A stretch of 46,346 nucleotides of DNA from Streptomyces sp. SID4985. Lineage in GTDB: Bacteria; Actinomycetota; Actinomycetes; Streptomycetales; Streptomycetaceae. Below the pieces are notes generated by a model that saw nothing but the letters and a program-made list of their open reading frames with translations, had not been told where the DNA came from and did not search any database. Shown here piece by piece: positions 22,806-31,949 of this stretch. Each line of letters starts with the position of its first letter. Positions within the stretch are counted from its first letter, which is position 1. Both the position numbers and the translations under genes were made by a program. The stretch covers positions 1 to 46,346 of the forward strand of contig NZ_WWIR01000696.1 in the NCBI RefSeq assembly GCF_009863025.1. Reading direction: 5' to 3'.

Positions 22806-25430
22806 TTACGCCTGCGGCAAGCGGTCCAGCTGGGACTGGAGGCGGGTCATGTCCTCTTCCGCCTTGGCGAGACGGCCGCGGATCTTGTCGACCACCGCGT
22901 CCGGCGCCTTCGCCAGGAACGCCTCGTTGCCGAGCTTGGCCGTGGCAGCCGCCTTCTCCTTCTCCGCGGCGGCGAAGTCCTTCGCGAGCCGCTTCCGCTC
23001 CGCCGCGACATCGATCGTGCCGGAGAGGTCGAGAGCGACCTCCGCACCGGCGACCGGCAACGTCGCCGTCGCCGTGAAGGACTCCCCCTCCGGCTGGAGG
23101 CGGAGAAGCTGACGGATCGCCGCCTCGTGCGGAGCGAGGGCCGTACCGGTCAGCGTGAGCCGCGCAGGCACCCGCTGGCCGGGCTGCAGCCCCTGATCCG
23201 CGCGGAAGCGGCGGACCTCGGTGATGACCGACTGGAGGGACTCGATCTCCCGCTCGGCGGCCGCGTCACGGAAGCCGGAGTCGGTGGGCCACTCGGCGAT
23301 GACCAGCGACTCCCCGCCCGTCAGCGTCGTCCACAGCGTCTCCGTGACGAACGGGACCACCGGGTGCAGCAGCTTGAGCGTGACGTCGAGGACCTCACCG
23401 AGGACCCGCTTGGAGACCTCGGCCGCCTCGCCGCCCGCCTGGAAGGTCGTCTTGGACAGCTCGACGTACCAGTCGAAGACCTCGTCCCACGCGAAGTGGA
23501 ACAGCGCGTCCGAGAGCTTGGCGAACTGGTAGTCCTCGTAGAGCGCGTCGACTTCGGCGACCACCGAGTTGAGGCGGGAGAGGATCCAGCGGTCCGTGGC
23601 GGACATCGCCGACGGCTCCGGCAGCGGGCCCTCGACCGTCGCGCCGTTCATCAGCGCGAAGCGGGTCGCGTTCCAGATCTTGTTGGCGAAGTTGCGCGAG
23701 CCCTGGACCCAGTCCTCGCCGATCGGCACGTCGACGCCCGGGTTGGCGCCGCGCGCGAGGGTGAAGCGCAGGGCGTCGGAGCCGTACTTGTCCATCCAGT
23801 CCAGCGGGTTGACGACGTTCCCGAAGGACTTCGACATCTTCTTGCCGAACTGGTCGCGGACCATGCCGTGCAGGGCGATGGTGTGGAACGGCGGGGTGCC
23901 GTCCATCGCGTAGAGGCCGAACATCATCATCCGGGCGACCCAGAAGAAGAGGATGTCGTAGCCGGTGACCAGGACGGAGTTCGGGTAGAACTTCGCGAGC
24001 GACTCGGTCTGCTCGGGCCAGCCCAGGGTGGAGAAGGGCCACAGGCCGGAGGAGAACCAGGTGTCGAGGACGTCGCTGTCCTGGTGCCAGCCCTCGCCGG
24101 TGGGCGGCTCCTCGTCGGGGCCGACGCAGACGACCTCGCCGTTCGGGCCGTACCAGACGGGGATGCGGTGGCCCCACCACAGCTGGCGCGAGATGCACCA
24201 GTCGTGGAGGTTGTCGACCCAGTCGAAGTACCGCTTCTCCATCTCCTGCGGGTGGATCTTGACCTTGCCGTCGCGGACCGCGTCACCGGCGGCCTTGGCG
24301 AGCGGGCCGACCTTGACCCACCACTGCATCGACAGGCGCGGCTCGATGGTGGTCTTGCAGCGCGAGCAGTGGCCGACCGAGTGGGCGTAGGGCCGCTTCT
24401 CGGCGACGATCCGGCCGTCGGCGCGCAGGGCGGCGACGATGGCGGAGCGGGCCTCCAGGCGGTCCAGGCCCTGGAAGGGGCCGGGGGTGGTGATGACGGC
24501 GTGCTCGTCCATGACGGTGATGGACGGCAGGTCGTGCCGCTGGCCGATCTCGAAGTCGTTCGGGTCGTGGGCGGGCGTCACCTTGACGGCGCCGGTGCCG
24601 AACTCGGGGTCGACGTGCTCGTCCGCGACGACCGGGATGGAGCGGTCGGTCAGCGGGAGCTTGATGAGCTTGCCGATGAGGTGCTGGTACCGCTCGTCCT
24701 CGGGGTGGACGGCGACGGCCGTGTCACCGAGCATCGTCTCGGCGCGGGTGGTGGCGACGACGATGGTCTCGTCCCCGTCGCCGTACTTCATGGAGACGAG
24801 CTCGCCGTCGTCGTCCTGGTACTCGACCTCGATGTCGGAGATCGCGGTGAGGCAGCGCGGGCACCAGTTGATGATGCGCTCGGCGCGGTAGATCAGCTCG
24901 TCGTCGTAGAGCCGCTTGAAGATGGTCTGGACGGACTTCGACAGGCCCTCGTCCATGGTGAAGCGCTCGCGGGACCAGGCGACGCCGTCGCCGAGGCGGC
25001 GCATCTGGCCGGAGATCTGGCCGCCGGACTCGGCCTTCCACTGCCAGACGCGCTCGACGAACTCCTCGCGGCCCAGGTCGTGGCGGGACTTGCCCTCCTT
25101 GGCCAGCTCGCGCTCGACCACGTTCTGGGTGGCGATGCCGGCGTGGTCCATGCCGGGCTGCCACAGGGTCTCGAAGCCCTGCATCCGCTTGCGGCGGGTC
25201 AGCGCGTCGATGATCGTGTGCTCGAAGGCGTGGCCCAGGTGGAGGCTGCCGGTGACGTTGGGCGGGGGGATGACGACGGTGAAGGGCGGCTTGTCGCTCT
25301 TCGCGTCCGCCTCGAAGTAGCCCCGCTCCACCCAGCGCTCGTACAGCGGCCCCTCTACATCGGCCGGCGCGTACTGGGTCGGCAGTTCGGTGTCGGGCGC
25401 TGATGGCTGCTGCTGAGCGTTCTCGGTCAC
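22806..25430 (-). CDS. valS: Valyl-tRNA synthetase
   Basis: An 874-residue class I aminoacyl-tRNA synthetase that charges tRNA-Val. HLGH (residues 64-67, within [19 protein letters not shown]) and KMSKS at about residue 530 are intact. The CP1 editing domain ([33 protein letters not shown]) and the Zn-binding Cys motif ([23 protein letters not shown]) are visible. The C-terminus is the anticodon domain plus a coiled-coil arm. The GTG at 25430 (VTENAQQQ) is the better start. The frame runs further upstream, but a good -10 box (TAAACT, 25443-25438) ends only 7 nt before this GTG and no ribosome site is present, which points to a leaderless transcript. Confidence 0.96.
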   Translation of the reverse strand: MTENAQQQPSAPDTELPTQYAPADVEGPLYERWVERGYFEADAKSDKPPFTVVIPPPNVTGSLHLGHAFEHTIIDALTRRKRMQGFETLWQPGMDHAGIATQNVVERELAKEGKSRHDLGREEFVERVWQWKAESGGQISGQMRRLGDGVAWSRERFTMDEGLSKSVQTIFKRLYDDELIYRAERIINWCPRCLTAISDIEVEYQDDDGELVSMKYGDGDETIVVATTRAETMLGDTAVAVHPEDERYQHLIGKLIKLPLTDRSIPVVADEHVDPEFGTGAVKVTPAHDPNDFEIGQRHDLPSITVMDEHAVITTPGPFQGLDRLEARSAIVAALRADGRIVAEKRPYAHSVGHCSRCKTTIEPRLSMQWWVKVGPLAKAAGDAVRDGKVKIHPQEMEKRYFDWVDNLHDWCISRQLWWGHRIPVWYGPNGEVVCVGPDEEPPTGEGWHQDSDVLDTWFSSGLWPFSTLGWPEQTESLAKFYPNSVLVTGYDILFFWVARMMMFGLYAMDGTPPFHTIALHGMVRDQFGKKMSKSFGNVVNPLDWMDKYGSDALRFTLARGANPGVDVPIGEDWVQGSRNFANKIWNATRFALMNGATVEGPLPEPSAMSATDRWILSRLNSVVAEVDALYEDYQFAKLSDALFHFAWDEVFDWYVELSKTTFQAGGEAAEVSKRVLGEVLDVTLKLLHPVVPFVTETLWTTLTGGESLVIAEWPTDSGFRDAAAEREIESLQSVITEVRRFRADQGLQPGQRVPARLTLTGTALAPHEAAIRQLLRLQPEGESFTATATLPVAGAEVALDLSGTIDVAAERKRLAKDFAAAEKEKAAATAKLGNEAFLAKAPDAVVDKIRGRLAKAEEDMTRLQSQLDRLPQA

Positions 25431-25437
25431 GGGGGTC

Positions 25438-25467
25438 AGTTTAGAGGTGCCGGGGGGTGGTCCCGAA
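25438..25467 (-). promoter_or_regulatory. valS promoter (leaderless)
   Basis: On the minus strand a -35 TTCGGG (25467-25462), an 18-bp spacer and a -10 TAAACT (25443-25438) are followed after 7 nt by the GTG start. Transcription would begin at or next to the start codon. Confidence 0.5.
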
Positions 25468-25567
25468 ACGCGTTTGTTCTGTAACGGTGCGGCCCCCGGT
25501 GCCGTGCCCCTGTCACGGCTGGGCCAGGATGGCGGGGACACAGGAGCGTGTGGAGGGGAACCGAGGA

Positions 25568-26602
25568 ATGAGCAGCAACCAGCCGGGCCCGTACGGCGGA
25601 CCGCCCCAGCAGCCGGGTCCGTACGGCCCGCCGGCCGGGCAGCCCGGCCCGTACGCCCAGCCGGGCCCCTACGGCCAGCAGCCGCCGCCCGCGCCCCGGC
25701 CCGGCTACGGCTATCCCCCGCAGGGCGCGGCTCCGGTACCGCCCCCGCCGCCCCCGCCCGGGGCTCCGCAGCCGGGTTACGCGTACCCGCCGCAGGGCGT
25801 GCCGCCGCAGCAGAACCCCTACGGGCAGCCGCAGGCCCCCTACGGGCAGCCGCAGCCGAACCCGTACGGCCAGCAGCCGCCCTACGGCCCGGCGTCCTAC
25901 GGGGCTCCGCAGGCGCCGGTGCCTGCCGGGGGCAAGAAGAAGACGGGGCTGATCGTCGGGGCGGCCGCGGTGGCGGTCGCCGTGGTCGTGGGCGCGTTCT
26001 TCGCGTTCAGCGGCGGCGGGGACGGCTCGGTCGCGGACGACGGCCCGCACAAGCTGGTGACGCCCTCGCGGGTGCTCTCGGAGTACAGCAAGGGCAAGAG
26101 CGACGCGGGCGCCATGACGCAGGACGACCTGAAGGACGCCGAGAGCTGGGGCGTGCAGGACCCGAAGGACGTGACCGCCGAGTACGCGGCCGGGAACGAG
26201 GCGAACCCGCTGAGCAAGAAGCTCATGGAGTTCGGCGGGGTCTACGGCACGGTCGCCGATCCGGCGAAGACCGTGGACGCGATGTTCGCGTACCTGAAGG
26301 ACCAGGGGAACAAGGACCAGGCGAACAAGTACAAGCTGGAGGGCGAGCCGCAGACGTTCACGCCCTCGGCGCTCGGGGACGCCGTGCTCAAGTGCCAGCA
26401 CGCCAAGGTGGCCACCAACAGCACCGCCAAGGGGATGCCCGCGCAGATGACGGTCTCCGTCTGTGTGTGGGGCGACCACAGCACCATCGGTTTCGTGATG
26501 CCGATGGACATCGCCACGCTCGCGGCGGGCCGCCCCAGCGACCTGGAGGCGGACGCCGACCTGGTGGCGCGGCTGCGCAAGGAGATCCGCGTCGCGGCCT
26601 GA
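25568..26602 (+). CDS. Pro/Gly/Tyr/Gln-rich single-pass membrane protein
   Basis: A 344-residue protein in three parts. Residues 1-118 are a disordered cytoplasmic tail made of PGPYG, GQPQ, YGYPPQG and PNPYGQQPP units. Residues 119-145 are a [25 protein letters not shown] stop-transfer helix with three lysines on the inner side. Residues 150-344 form an extracytoplasmic domain ([17 protein letters not shown]...). This domain has two Cys ([15 protein letters not shown]) about 30 residues apart, a possible disulfide. The architecture is common in Streptomyces and its function is unknown. The ATG at 25568 uses GGAGGGGAAC as ribosome site. It is transcribed divergently from valS and converges on clpX. 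Confidence 0.88.
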   Translation: MSSNQPGPYGGPPQQPGPYGPPAGQPGPYAQPGPYGQQPPPAPRPGYGYPPQGAAPVPPPPPPPGAPQPGYAYPPQGVPPQQNPYGQPQAPYGQPQPNPYGQQPPYGPASYGAPQAPVPAGGKKKTGLIVGAAAVAVAVVVGAFFAFSGGGDGSVADDGPHKLVTPSRVLSEYSKGKSDAGAMTQDDLKDAESWGVQDPKDVTAEYAAGNEANPLSKKLMEFGGVYGTVADPAKTVDAMFAYLKDQGNKDQANKYKLEGEPQTFTPSALGDAVLKCQHAKVATNSTAKGMPAQMTVSVCVWGDHSTIGFVMPMDIATLAAGRPSDLEADADLVARLRKEIRVAA

Positions 26603-26624
26603 CCGCGGCTGTGGCCTCACGGCT

Positions 26625-26671
26625 CATGCGAAGGGGCCCCCGTCCGGTGCGGACGGGGGCCCCTTCGCATG
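26625..26671. terminator. Bidirectional terminator, perfect 22-bp stem
   Basis: The arms 26625-26646 and 26650-26671 are exact complements over 22 bp around the 3-nt loop GTG, between the convergent Pro-rich protein gene and clpX. It is the strongest hairpin in the window. Confidence 0.9.
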
Positions 26672-26687
26672 TGTAGCGTGCCGCGTA

Positions 26688-27974
26688 CTAGGCGGTCTTC
26701 TGCTCGCCCTGGCCCCGGCCCCGGGAGTCGCGGGGGATGAGGGTCGGGTTGACGTTGGAGTGGACGACGTCGGCCGTGATGACCACGCGGGCCACGTCCT
26801 TGCGGGACGGCACCTCGTACATCACCGACATCAGCACCTCCTCCATGATGGCGCGCAGGCCGCGCGCGCCGGTCTGGCGGAGGATGGCCTGGTCCGCGAT
26901 GGCCTCCAGCGCCTCGCGCTCGAAGTCCAGCTCCACACCGTCGAGTTCGAACAGGCGCTGGTACTGCTTGACCAGGGCGTTGCGCGGCTCGACGAGGATC
27001 TGGAGCAGGGCCTCGCGGTCGAGGTTGTGCACCGAGGTGATGACCGGGAGACGGCCGATGAACTCGGGGATCATCCCGAACTTCACCAGGTCCTCGGGCA
27101 TGATGTCCTCGAAGATGTTCTTGGCGGCCAGCTCGCGCTTGGAGCGGATGGTGGCGCCGAAGCCGATGCCCTTGGCGCCCGCCCGGGCCTCGATGATCTT
27201 CTCCAGGCCCGCGAAGGCACCGCCCACGATGAACAGGACGTTCGTCGTGTCGATCTGGATGAACTCCTGGTGCGGGTGCTTGCGGCCGCCCTGCGGCGGG
27301 ACCGAGGCGGTGGTGCCCTCCAGGATCTTCAGCAGGGCCTGCTGGACGCCCTCGCCGCTCACGTCGCGCGTGATCGACGGGTTCTCGCTCTTGCGGGCCA
27401 CCTTGTCGATCTCGTCGATGTAGATGATCCCGGTCTCGGCCTTCTTGACGTCGTAGTCGGCCGCCTGGATGAGCTTCAGGAGGATGTTCTCGACGTCCTC
27501 GCCGACGTAGCCCGCCTCGGTGAGCGCGGTGGCGTCCGCGATCGCGAAGGGGACGTTCAGCATCCGGGCGAGGGTCTGCGCGAGGAGGGTCTTGCCCGAG
27601 CCCGTGGGGCCGAGCAGGAGGATGTTCGACTTCGCCAGCTCGATGGCGTCCTCGCGGCCCTGCGCGCCGCCGTTCTCACCGGCCTGGACCCGCTTGTAGT
27701 GGTTGTACACCGCGACCGAGAGGGCCTTCTTGGCGGCCTCCTGGCCGACCACGTAGCCCTCGAGGAACTCGTAGATCTCGCGGGGCTTGGGCAGCTCCTC
27801 CCAGCGCACCTCGCTGGTCTCCGCGAGCTCTTCCTCGATGATCTCGTTGCAGAGATCGATGCACTCGTCGCAGATGTACACACCGGGCCCTGCGATGAGC
27901 TTCTTGACCTGCTTCTGGCTCTTGCCGCAGAACGAGCACTTGAGCAGATCGCCGCCGTCACCGATGCGTGCCAC
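26688..27974 (-). CDS. clpX: ATP-dependent Clp protease ATP-binding subunit ClpX
   Basis: A 428-residue AAA+ unfoldase. The N-terminal zinc-binding domain has Cys13, Cys16, Cys35 and Cys38. Walker A GPTGSGKT is at 122-129, Walker [10 protein letters not shown] at about 188, the pore-loop region is [10 protein letters not shown], and sensor 2 is [11 protein letters not shown]. An IGF-type tripod loop ([11 protein letters not shown]) for ClpP docking is present. The C-terminus [12 protein letters not shown] is basic and disordered. The GTG start at 27974 has GAAGGGGAAG upstream. It unfolds tagged substrates for the ClpP1P2 barrel encoded just upstream, but a terminator at 28083-28116 separates the genes, so it should have its own promoter. 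Confidence 0.97.
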   Translation of the reverse strand: MARIGDGGDLLKCSFCGKSQKQVKKLIAGPGVYICDECIDLCNEIIEEELAETSEVRWEELPKPREIYEFLEGYVVGQEAAKKALSVAVYNHYKRVQAGENGGAQGREDAIELAKSNILLLGPTGSGKTLLAQTLARMLNVPFAIADATALTEAGYVGEDVENILLKLIQAADYDVKKAETGIIYIDEIDKVARKSENPSITRDVSGEGVQQALLKILEGTTASVPPQGGRKHPHQEFIQIDTTNVLFIVGGAFAGLEKIIEARAGAKGIGFGATIRSKRELAAKNIFEDIMPEDLVKFGMIPEFIGRLPVITSVHNLDREALLQILVEPRNALVKQYQRLFELDGVELDFEREALEAIADQAILRQTGARGLRAIMEEVLMSVMYEVPSRKDVARVVITADVVHSNVNPTLIPRDSRGRGQGEQKTA

Positions 27975-28082
27975 GGTGTGCTTCCCCTTCGCCTGGGAGA
28001 CGCCTGGACGCTACGGCCCTGCGGCTCCTGGTGCTGCCTTATGTCCGACGGTACCTTGCCCGGGGCCGTGTTCGGGGCCCCC

Positions 28083-28116
28083 TTGGCAGGGTTCACTTTG
28101 ACGTGGACCCTGCCAA
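28083..28116 (-). terminator. Terminator after clpP2
   Basis: TTGGCAGGGTTCAC (28083-28096) pairs with GTGGACCCTGCCAA (28103-28116) over 14 bp with one wobble pair and a 6-nt loop, 26 nt past the clpP2 stop. Confidence 0.75.
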
Positions 28117-28142
28117 AGCGGCCCAGAAACACACGGCCGCGG

Positions 28143-28808
28143 TCAGCGGACCGCCTCGTTGTTCATCTTGCGGGTCGAGATGATCTGGTCGACGATGCCG
28201 TACTGCAGCGCCTCCTCGGCCGTGAGGATCTTGTCGCGCTCGATGTCCTCGCGGATCTTCTCGATCGGCCGGTTGGTGTGCGTGGCCAGCATGTCCTCCA
28301 GCTGCTCACGCATCCGGGTGAACTCCTTGGCGATGATCTCCAGGTCGGAGAGCTGGCCACGGCCCGTGGAACCGGCCGGCTGGTGGATCAGCACACGGGA
28401 GTTCGGCAGCGCCATGCGCTTGCCCGGGGTACCGGCGGCCAGCAGGATCGCCGCGGCGGAGGCCGCCTGGCCCATGCACACCGTCTGGATGTCCGGCTTC
28501 ACGAACTGCATGGTGTCGTAGATGGCCGTGAGGGCCGTCATGTCACCGCCGGGGCTGTTGATGTAGATCGAGATGTCACGGTCGGGGTCCATCGACTCCA
28601 GGCACAGCAGCTGCGCCATGACGTCGTTGGCGGACGCGTCGTCGATCTGGACACCGAGGAAGATCACGCGCTCTTCGAAGAGCTTCGCGTACGGGTCGTA
28701 CTCGCGGACGCCCTGCGAGGTGCGCTCGACGAAGCGGGGAATGATGTAACGGCTGTCGGGGCGGGGGCCCTCGTACATACCGCTGGCGGCGCCGGGGAAG
28801 TTGCTCAT
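28143..28808 (-). CDS. clpP2: ATP-dependent Clp protease proteolytic subunit ClpP2
   Basis: A 221-residue serine peptidase subunit. The catalytic triad is Ser117 (MGQAASAAA), His142 (VLIHQPAG) and Asp192 (ERDKILTAEEA). The oxyanion glycine loop is INSPGGDMTA. The N-terminal extension of about 35 residues (SNFPGAASGMYEGPRPDSRYIIP) is typical of the actinobacterial ClpP2 propeptide, which is processed in the mixed ClpP1P2 complex. It starts 70 bp after the clpP1 stop and is co-transcribed with it. It partners with ClpX or ClpC. Confidence 0.96.
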   Translation of the reverse strand: MSNFPGAASGMYEGPRPDSRYIIPRFVERTSQGVREYDPYAKLFEERVIFLGVQIDDASANDVMAQLLCLESMDPDRDISIYINSPGGDMTALTAIYDTMQFVKPDIQTVCMGQAASAAAILLAAGTPGKRMALPNSRVLIHQPAGSTGRGQLSDLEIIAKEFTRMREQLEDMLATHTNRPIEKIREDIERDKILTAEEALQYGIVDQIISTRKMNNEAVR

Positions 28809-28878
28809 GGGGTGTTCACCGTCCTGGTGGCGTTCTGGGGGCTTTCAGTGGTGGCGGTACGTGGCGCGGACGGGCCGG

Positions 28879-29505
28879 TCAGGCACCGGTGCCGCCGCCA
28901 CCCGGAACACCCGAGGCGTGCGTGATGATCTCGTCGATGAGACCGTACTCCTTGGCCTCCTCCGGGGTGAACCAGCGGTCGCGGTCGCCGTCGCGGATGA
29001 TCGCCTCGACCGTCTGGCCGGAGTGCTGGGCGGTCAGCTCGGACATGCGCTTCTTGGTGCGCAGCAGGTACTCGGCCTGGATCTTGATGTCCGAGACCGT
29101 ACCGCCGAGGCCCGCGGAGCCCTGGTGCATCATGATGTCCGCGTGCGGCAGCGCGAAGCGCTTGCCCGCGGCGCCGCCGGTGAGCAGGAACTGGCCCATG
29201 GAGGCCGCCATGCCCATCGCGATCGTGACCACGTCGTTCGGGATGTACTGCATGGTGTCGTAGATCGCCATGCCGGCCGTCACCGAGCCGCCGGGGCTGT
29301 TGATGTAGAGGTAGATGTCCTTCTCGGGGTCGGCCGCGAGGAGGAGCAGCTGAGCGGTGATCTTGTTGGCGATGTCGTCGTCGACCTGCTGGCCGAGGAA
29401 AATGATCCGCTCGCCCAGCAGCCGGTTGTAGACCTGGTCGCCGAGGCCACCACCGATGGAGGGCTCGCCGGCGGCGGAGGGCATCAGATTCGTCACGTAA
29501 TCCAC
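28879..29505 (-). CDS. clpP1: ATP-dependent Clp protease proteolytic subunit ClpP1
   Basis: A 208-residue ClpP. The triad is Ser102 (GMAASMGQ), His127 ([10 protein letters not shown]) and a C-terminal Asp in [13 protein letters not shown] (about Asp176). [11 protein letters not shown] is the oxyanion loop. It forms one ring of the ClpP1P2 peptidase. Start choice: GTG at 29505 ([10 protein letters not shown]) or GTG at 29496 ([11 protein letters not shown]). The latter has GGTGGA 5 nt upstream and may be the true start. Upstream lie a SigR-like promoter (29617-29643) and a candidate ClgR box (29656-29673), fitting the known stress and ClgR control of Streptomyces clpP1P2. Confidence 0.96.
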   Translation of the reverse strand: MDYVTNLMPSAAGEPSIGGGLGDQVYNRLLGERIIFLGQQVDDDIANKITAQLLLLAADPEKDIYLYINSPGGSVTAGMAIYDTMQYIPNDVVTIAMGMAASMGQFLLTGGAAGKRFALPHADIMMHQGSAGLGGTVSDIKIQAEYLLRTKKRMSELTAQHSGQTVEAIIRDGDRDRWFTPEEAKEYGLIDEIITHASGVPGGGGTGA

Positions 29506-29616
29506 CTGCTCGTCTTACGACGGCGCCGGGGCCGTCTCACGTCGTCCTGCGTTTGTCCTGCGGGGCTTGGCGGGGGGTCCGGTGGGCTCCCCTGCCCCTC
29601 GTTATTCATGGACCCT

Positions 29617-29643
29617 AACGCTCTGGTCCCCCCGGGGAATCCC
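29617..29643 (-). promoter_or_regulatory. Candidate SigR-type promoter of clpP1P2
   Basis: The minus strand reads GGGATT (29643-29638), 18 bp, then GTT (29619-29617). This differs from the SigR consensus GGGAAT-N18-GTT at one base. It would give a leader of about 100 nt before the clpP1 start. Confidence 0.5.
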
Positions 29644-29655
29644 GGAGAAGCGGGT

Positions 29656-29673
29656 GTTCGCCTCCGGCGTAGT
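29656..29673 (-). promoter_or_regulatory. Candidate ClgR activator box upstream of clpP1
   Basis: The minus strand reads ACTACGCCGGAGGCGAAC, matching the ClgR-type consensus WNNWCGCYNANRGCGWWS at all defined positions but one. It lies 13 bp upstream of the -35 element, as expected for an activator. ClgR is the established activator of clpP genes in Streptomyces and Corynebacterium. Confidence 0.6.
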
Positions 29674-29703
29674 GGCATGGGGGGTTGCGGTGCGTTGTCC
29701 AGT

Positions 29704-29744
29704 GCGGGTGCGTTGTGGCTTGTCGCGCAGTTCCCCGCGCCCCT
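29704..29744. repeat. Dispersed Streptomyces intergenic repeat, copy 2
   Basis: Matches 22597-22637 at 38 of 41 positions in the same orientation, with the identical 20-bp core at 29725-29744. It lies between the tig terminator and the clpP1 promoter. Confidence 0.75.
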
Positions 29745-29759
29745 GAAAAACAAAAACGG

Positions 29760-29795
29760 GAAGGGCCCCCCGGGATTGCTCCCGGGGGGCCCTTC
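29760..29795 (-). terminator. tig terminator with U-tract
   Basis: A perfect 16-bp stem (29760-29775 with 29780-29795) and a 4-nt loop. On the minus strand it is followed by CCGTTTTTGTTTTTC, so this is a true intrinsic terminator, which is unusual in this GC-rich genome. It starts 23 nt past the tig stop. Confidence 0.92.
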
Positions 29796-29817
29796 GCCGT
29801 CAGAGGTGCCGTGAGGC

Positions 29818-31182
29818 TCAGGCCTCCTCGGTCTCCTCGACCGTCTCGGTGACCTCGGTGGTCTCCTCGTCCTCGTCGTCCAGGTCGATGACCTCGCCGT
29901 TGGTGTCCTTCACCGTGGCGGCCTCGACCACGACGGCCAGGGCCTTGCCGCGGGCGACCTCGCCGACGAGGAGCGGAACCTGGCCGCCCTCGACGACGGC
30001 CTGGGCGAACTGGTCGGGGGACATGCCGGAGGACGCGGCGCGGCGCATGAGGTGCTCGGTGAGCTCCTCCTGGTTGACGCCCAGGTTCTCCTTCTTGACC
30101 AGCTCGTCGAGGACGAACTGGGTCTTGATGCCCTTGACCGCGGACTCGCGGGTCTCGGTGTCGAACTCCTCGGCGGTCTTGCCCTGGATCTCCAGGTACT
30201 TGTCGAGGGTCAGACCCATCTGGCCGAGCTGGTGGTGCTCCAGGTTGTGCTTGCGGGTGTTGACCTCGTCCTCGAGCAGCTTCTCGGGGACCGGGACCTC
30301 GACCAGCTCGAGGAGCTTCTCCAGCACGCGCTCCTGGGCCTGGGTGGCCTGGTCGTACTGCTTCATGTCGGTCAGGCGCTTGCGGCTGTCGGCCTTGAGC
30401 TCGTCCAGCGTGTCGAACTCGGACGCCAGCTGCGCGAACTCGTCGTCCAGCTCCGGCAGTTCACGGGCGGCGACCTGGGTGACCTTGACGGTGACCTCGG
30501 ACTCCTTGCCCGCGGCGGAGCCGCCCTTCAGCTCGGAGGTGAAGGTGGCCTCCTCGCCGGCGGACAGGCCCTTGACGGCCTCGTCGATGCCGTCGAGCAG
30601 CTCGCCCGAGCCGATGGTGTACGAGACGCCCTCGGCGACGCCGTCCTCGAGGACCTCGCCGTCGACCTTGGCCTGCAGGTCGATGGTGACCACGTCGCCG
30701 TCCTGGGCGGCGCGCTCGACCGGGGAGGTGGAGGCGAAGCGCTCACGGAGCTGCTCCACGGACTTGTCCACGTCCTCGTCGGTGACCTCGATGGCGTCGA
30801 CCTCGACCTCGATGCCGGAGTAGTCCGGGATCTCGAGGGCGGGGCGGATGTCGACCTCGGCGGTGAAGTTCAGCGTCTCGCCGTCCTTCAGCTCGGTGAT
30901 GTCGACCTCGGGCTGGCCCAGCGGGCTCAGCTCGGCCTCGTTGACCGCCTCGGTGTAGAACTTCGGGAGCGCGTCGTTGACGGCCTCCTCCAGCACGGCG
31001 CCACGACCGAACCGCTGGTCGATGACGCGGGCCGGGATCTTGCCCTTGCGGAAGCCCTTCACCGTGACCTGCTGGTTGATCTTCTTGTACGCCGCGTCGA
31101 GGCTGTCCTTGAGCTCCTCGAAGGGCACCTCGACAGTGAGCCGAACCCGGGTCGGGTTCAGGGTCTCCACGGCGCTCTTCAC
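29818..31182 (-). CDS. tig: Trigger factor, ribosome-associated chaperone and prolyl isomerase
   Basis: A 454-residue chaperone. The N-terminal ribosome-binding domain contains the signature GFRKGKIP (residues 41-48). A central FKBP-type PPIase domain (about 150-245; [39 protein letters not shown]) and the helical C-terminal arms follow. The acidic tail of about 25 residues ([20 protein letters not shown]) is typical of actinobacteria. It binds nascent chains at the ribosome exit. The GTG at 31182 ([19 protein letters not shown]) has AAGGAG 8 nt upstream; the longer frame to 31284 is not conserved. A good promoter lies at 31300-31328. Tig sits upstream of the clp genes but is insulated from them by its terminator. 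Confidence 0.96.
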   Translation of the reverse strand: MKSAVETLNPTRVRLTVEVPFEELKDSLDAAYKKINQQVTVKGFRKGKIPARVIDQRFGRGAVLEEAVNDALPKFYTEAVNEAELSPLGQPEVDITELKDGETLNFTAEVDIRPALEIPDYSGIEVEVDAIEVTDEDVDKSVEQLRERFASTSPVERAAQDGDVVTIDLQAKVDGEVLEDGVAEGVSYTIGSGELLDGIDEAVKGLSAGEEATFTSELKGGSAAGKESEVTVKVTQVAARELPELDDEFAQLASEFDTLDELKADSRKRLTDMKQYDQATQAQERVLEKLLELVEVPVPEKLLEDEVNTRKHNLEHHQLGQMGLTLDKYLEIQGKTAEEFDTETRESAVKGIKTQFVLDELVKKENLGVNQEELTEHLMRRAASSGMSPDQFAQAVVEGGQVPLLVGEVARGKALAVVVEAATVKDTNGEVIDLDDEDEETTEVTETVEETEEA

Positions 31183-31299
31183 GGTTCGGTCTCCTTGTGG
31201 CTGACTTCTTGGGTTCTGCCGGAGCCAGCGAGGCTCGGCGGATAGCCGCCCGGAGGAGTACGTAAGCCATGAGGCCGGGCACACGGGCGCGCAGCTTGC

Positions 31300-31328
31300 A
31301 TAGTAACCGCAGCCGGTCAGCGCCCCAA
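31300..31328 (-). promoter_or_regulatory. tig promoter (vegetative type)
   Basis: On the minus strand, -35 TTGGGG (31328-31323), a 17-bp spacer and -10 TACTAT (31305-31300), giving a leader of about 110 nt. Confidence 0.6.
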
Positions 31329-31356
31329 AAGGCGATCATCACAACGCCGTGAGCCG

Positions 31357-31433
31357 TGGTCGGGGTGGCGGGATTTGAACCCACGGCCTTCCGCTCCCAA
31401 AGCGGACGCGCTACCAAGCTGCGCCACACCCCG
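31357..31433 (-). tRNA. tRNA-Pro (anticodon TGG)
   Basis: A 77-nt cloverleaf on the minus strand. The acceptor stem CGGGGTG/CACCCCG, D arm, anticodon arm TCCGC-TTTGGGA-GCGGA with anticodon TGG, and T arm GTGGGTTCAAATCCCGC are complete, ending in discriminator A and an encoded CCA (31359-31357). It reads CCA and other proline codons by wobble. Confidence 0.96.
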
Positions 31434-31523
31434 TCTGGTGCGAGACGTAGGGTACATGCCCACGCCACCTGCGGCGCCCGCATAAAGAGTGATGGCGCGC
31501 GGACACCCGCGCCGGGCGGCACG

Positions 31524-31554
31524 TTGGCCTCCGCGTCGGCGGACCCGCTACGAT
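31524..31554 (+). promoter_or_regulatory. Probable tRNA-Gly promoter
   Basis: TTGGCC (31524-31529), a 19-bp spacer and TACGAT (31549-31554) lie about 38 nt upstream of the tRNA-Gly 5' end. The spacer is slightly long. Confidence 0.4.
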
Positions 31555-31592
31555 GCTCCAGTGCCGCGGTCACCGACCGATGGCGCGCTCTC

Positions 31593-31666
31593 GCGGGCGT
31601 AGCTCAATGGTAGAGCCCTAGTCTTCCAAACTAGCTACGCGGGTTCGATTCCCGTCGCCCGCTCCA
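31593..31666 (+). tRNA. tRNA-Gly (anticodon TCC)
   Basis: A 74-nt cloverleaf including encoded CCA. Acceptor GCGGGCG/CGCCCGC, D arm GTAGCTCAATGGTAGAGC, anticodon arm CTAGT-CTTCCAA-ACTAG with anticodon TCC, T arm with GGTTCGATTCC, and discriminator U73 as normal for bacterial tRNA-Gly. It decodes GGA/GGG. Confidence 0.97.
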
Positions 31667-31675
31667 CACGGCTCG

Positions 31676-31710
31676 GGGCCGGGTCGGAGGCATCGTCCTC
31701 CGCCCGGCCC
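31676..31710 (+). terminator. Terminator after tRNA-Gly
   Basis: GGGCCGGG-T-CGGAGG (31676-31690) pairs with CCTCCG-CCCGGCCC (31697-31710), giving 14 bp with one bulged T and a 6-nt loop. Confidence 0.75.
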
Positions 31711-31754
31711 TGACGCGTTCCCGGGGCCGGGTCTCCGCCCGGAAGCCGATCGGC

Positions 31755-31949
31755 TCAGAAACTGATCGAGTTGATCGTCTCCGCTATCGAGTTCATGAAG
31801 CGGCTGATGGACGGCGCCATGCCGGTCGAGGCGAGGAAGAAGCCGAAGAGGATCGCCACGATGGCGGGACCGGCCTTGATGTTCCCGCCGCGGATCAGCA
31901 CCACAAGGATGATCGCCAACAGCAGCACCACAGACAGTGAAATGGCCAC
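31755..31949 (-). CDS. Small two-TM membrane protein
   Basis: A 64-residue protein with two hydrophobic helices (ISLSVVLLLAIILVVLIRGG and GPAIVAILFGFFLASTGMAP) and a polar C-terminal helix (ISRFMNSIAETINSISF). The GTG at 31949 is the only sensible start; the ribosome site (AAGGG, about 13 nt away) is weak. I recognise it as a conserved streptomycete hypothetical protein beside tRNA-Gly, with no known function. It is probably monocistronic. Confidence 0.8.
   Translation of the reverse strand: MAISLSVVLLLAIILVVLIRGGNIKAGPAIVAILFGFFLASTGMAPSISRFMNSIAETINSISF

Noticed and set aside
25431..25567. T-box riboswitch upstream of valS
   Set aside because: The promoter lies 7 nt from the start codon and no T-box structure or conserved AGGGTGG-type sequence is present.
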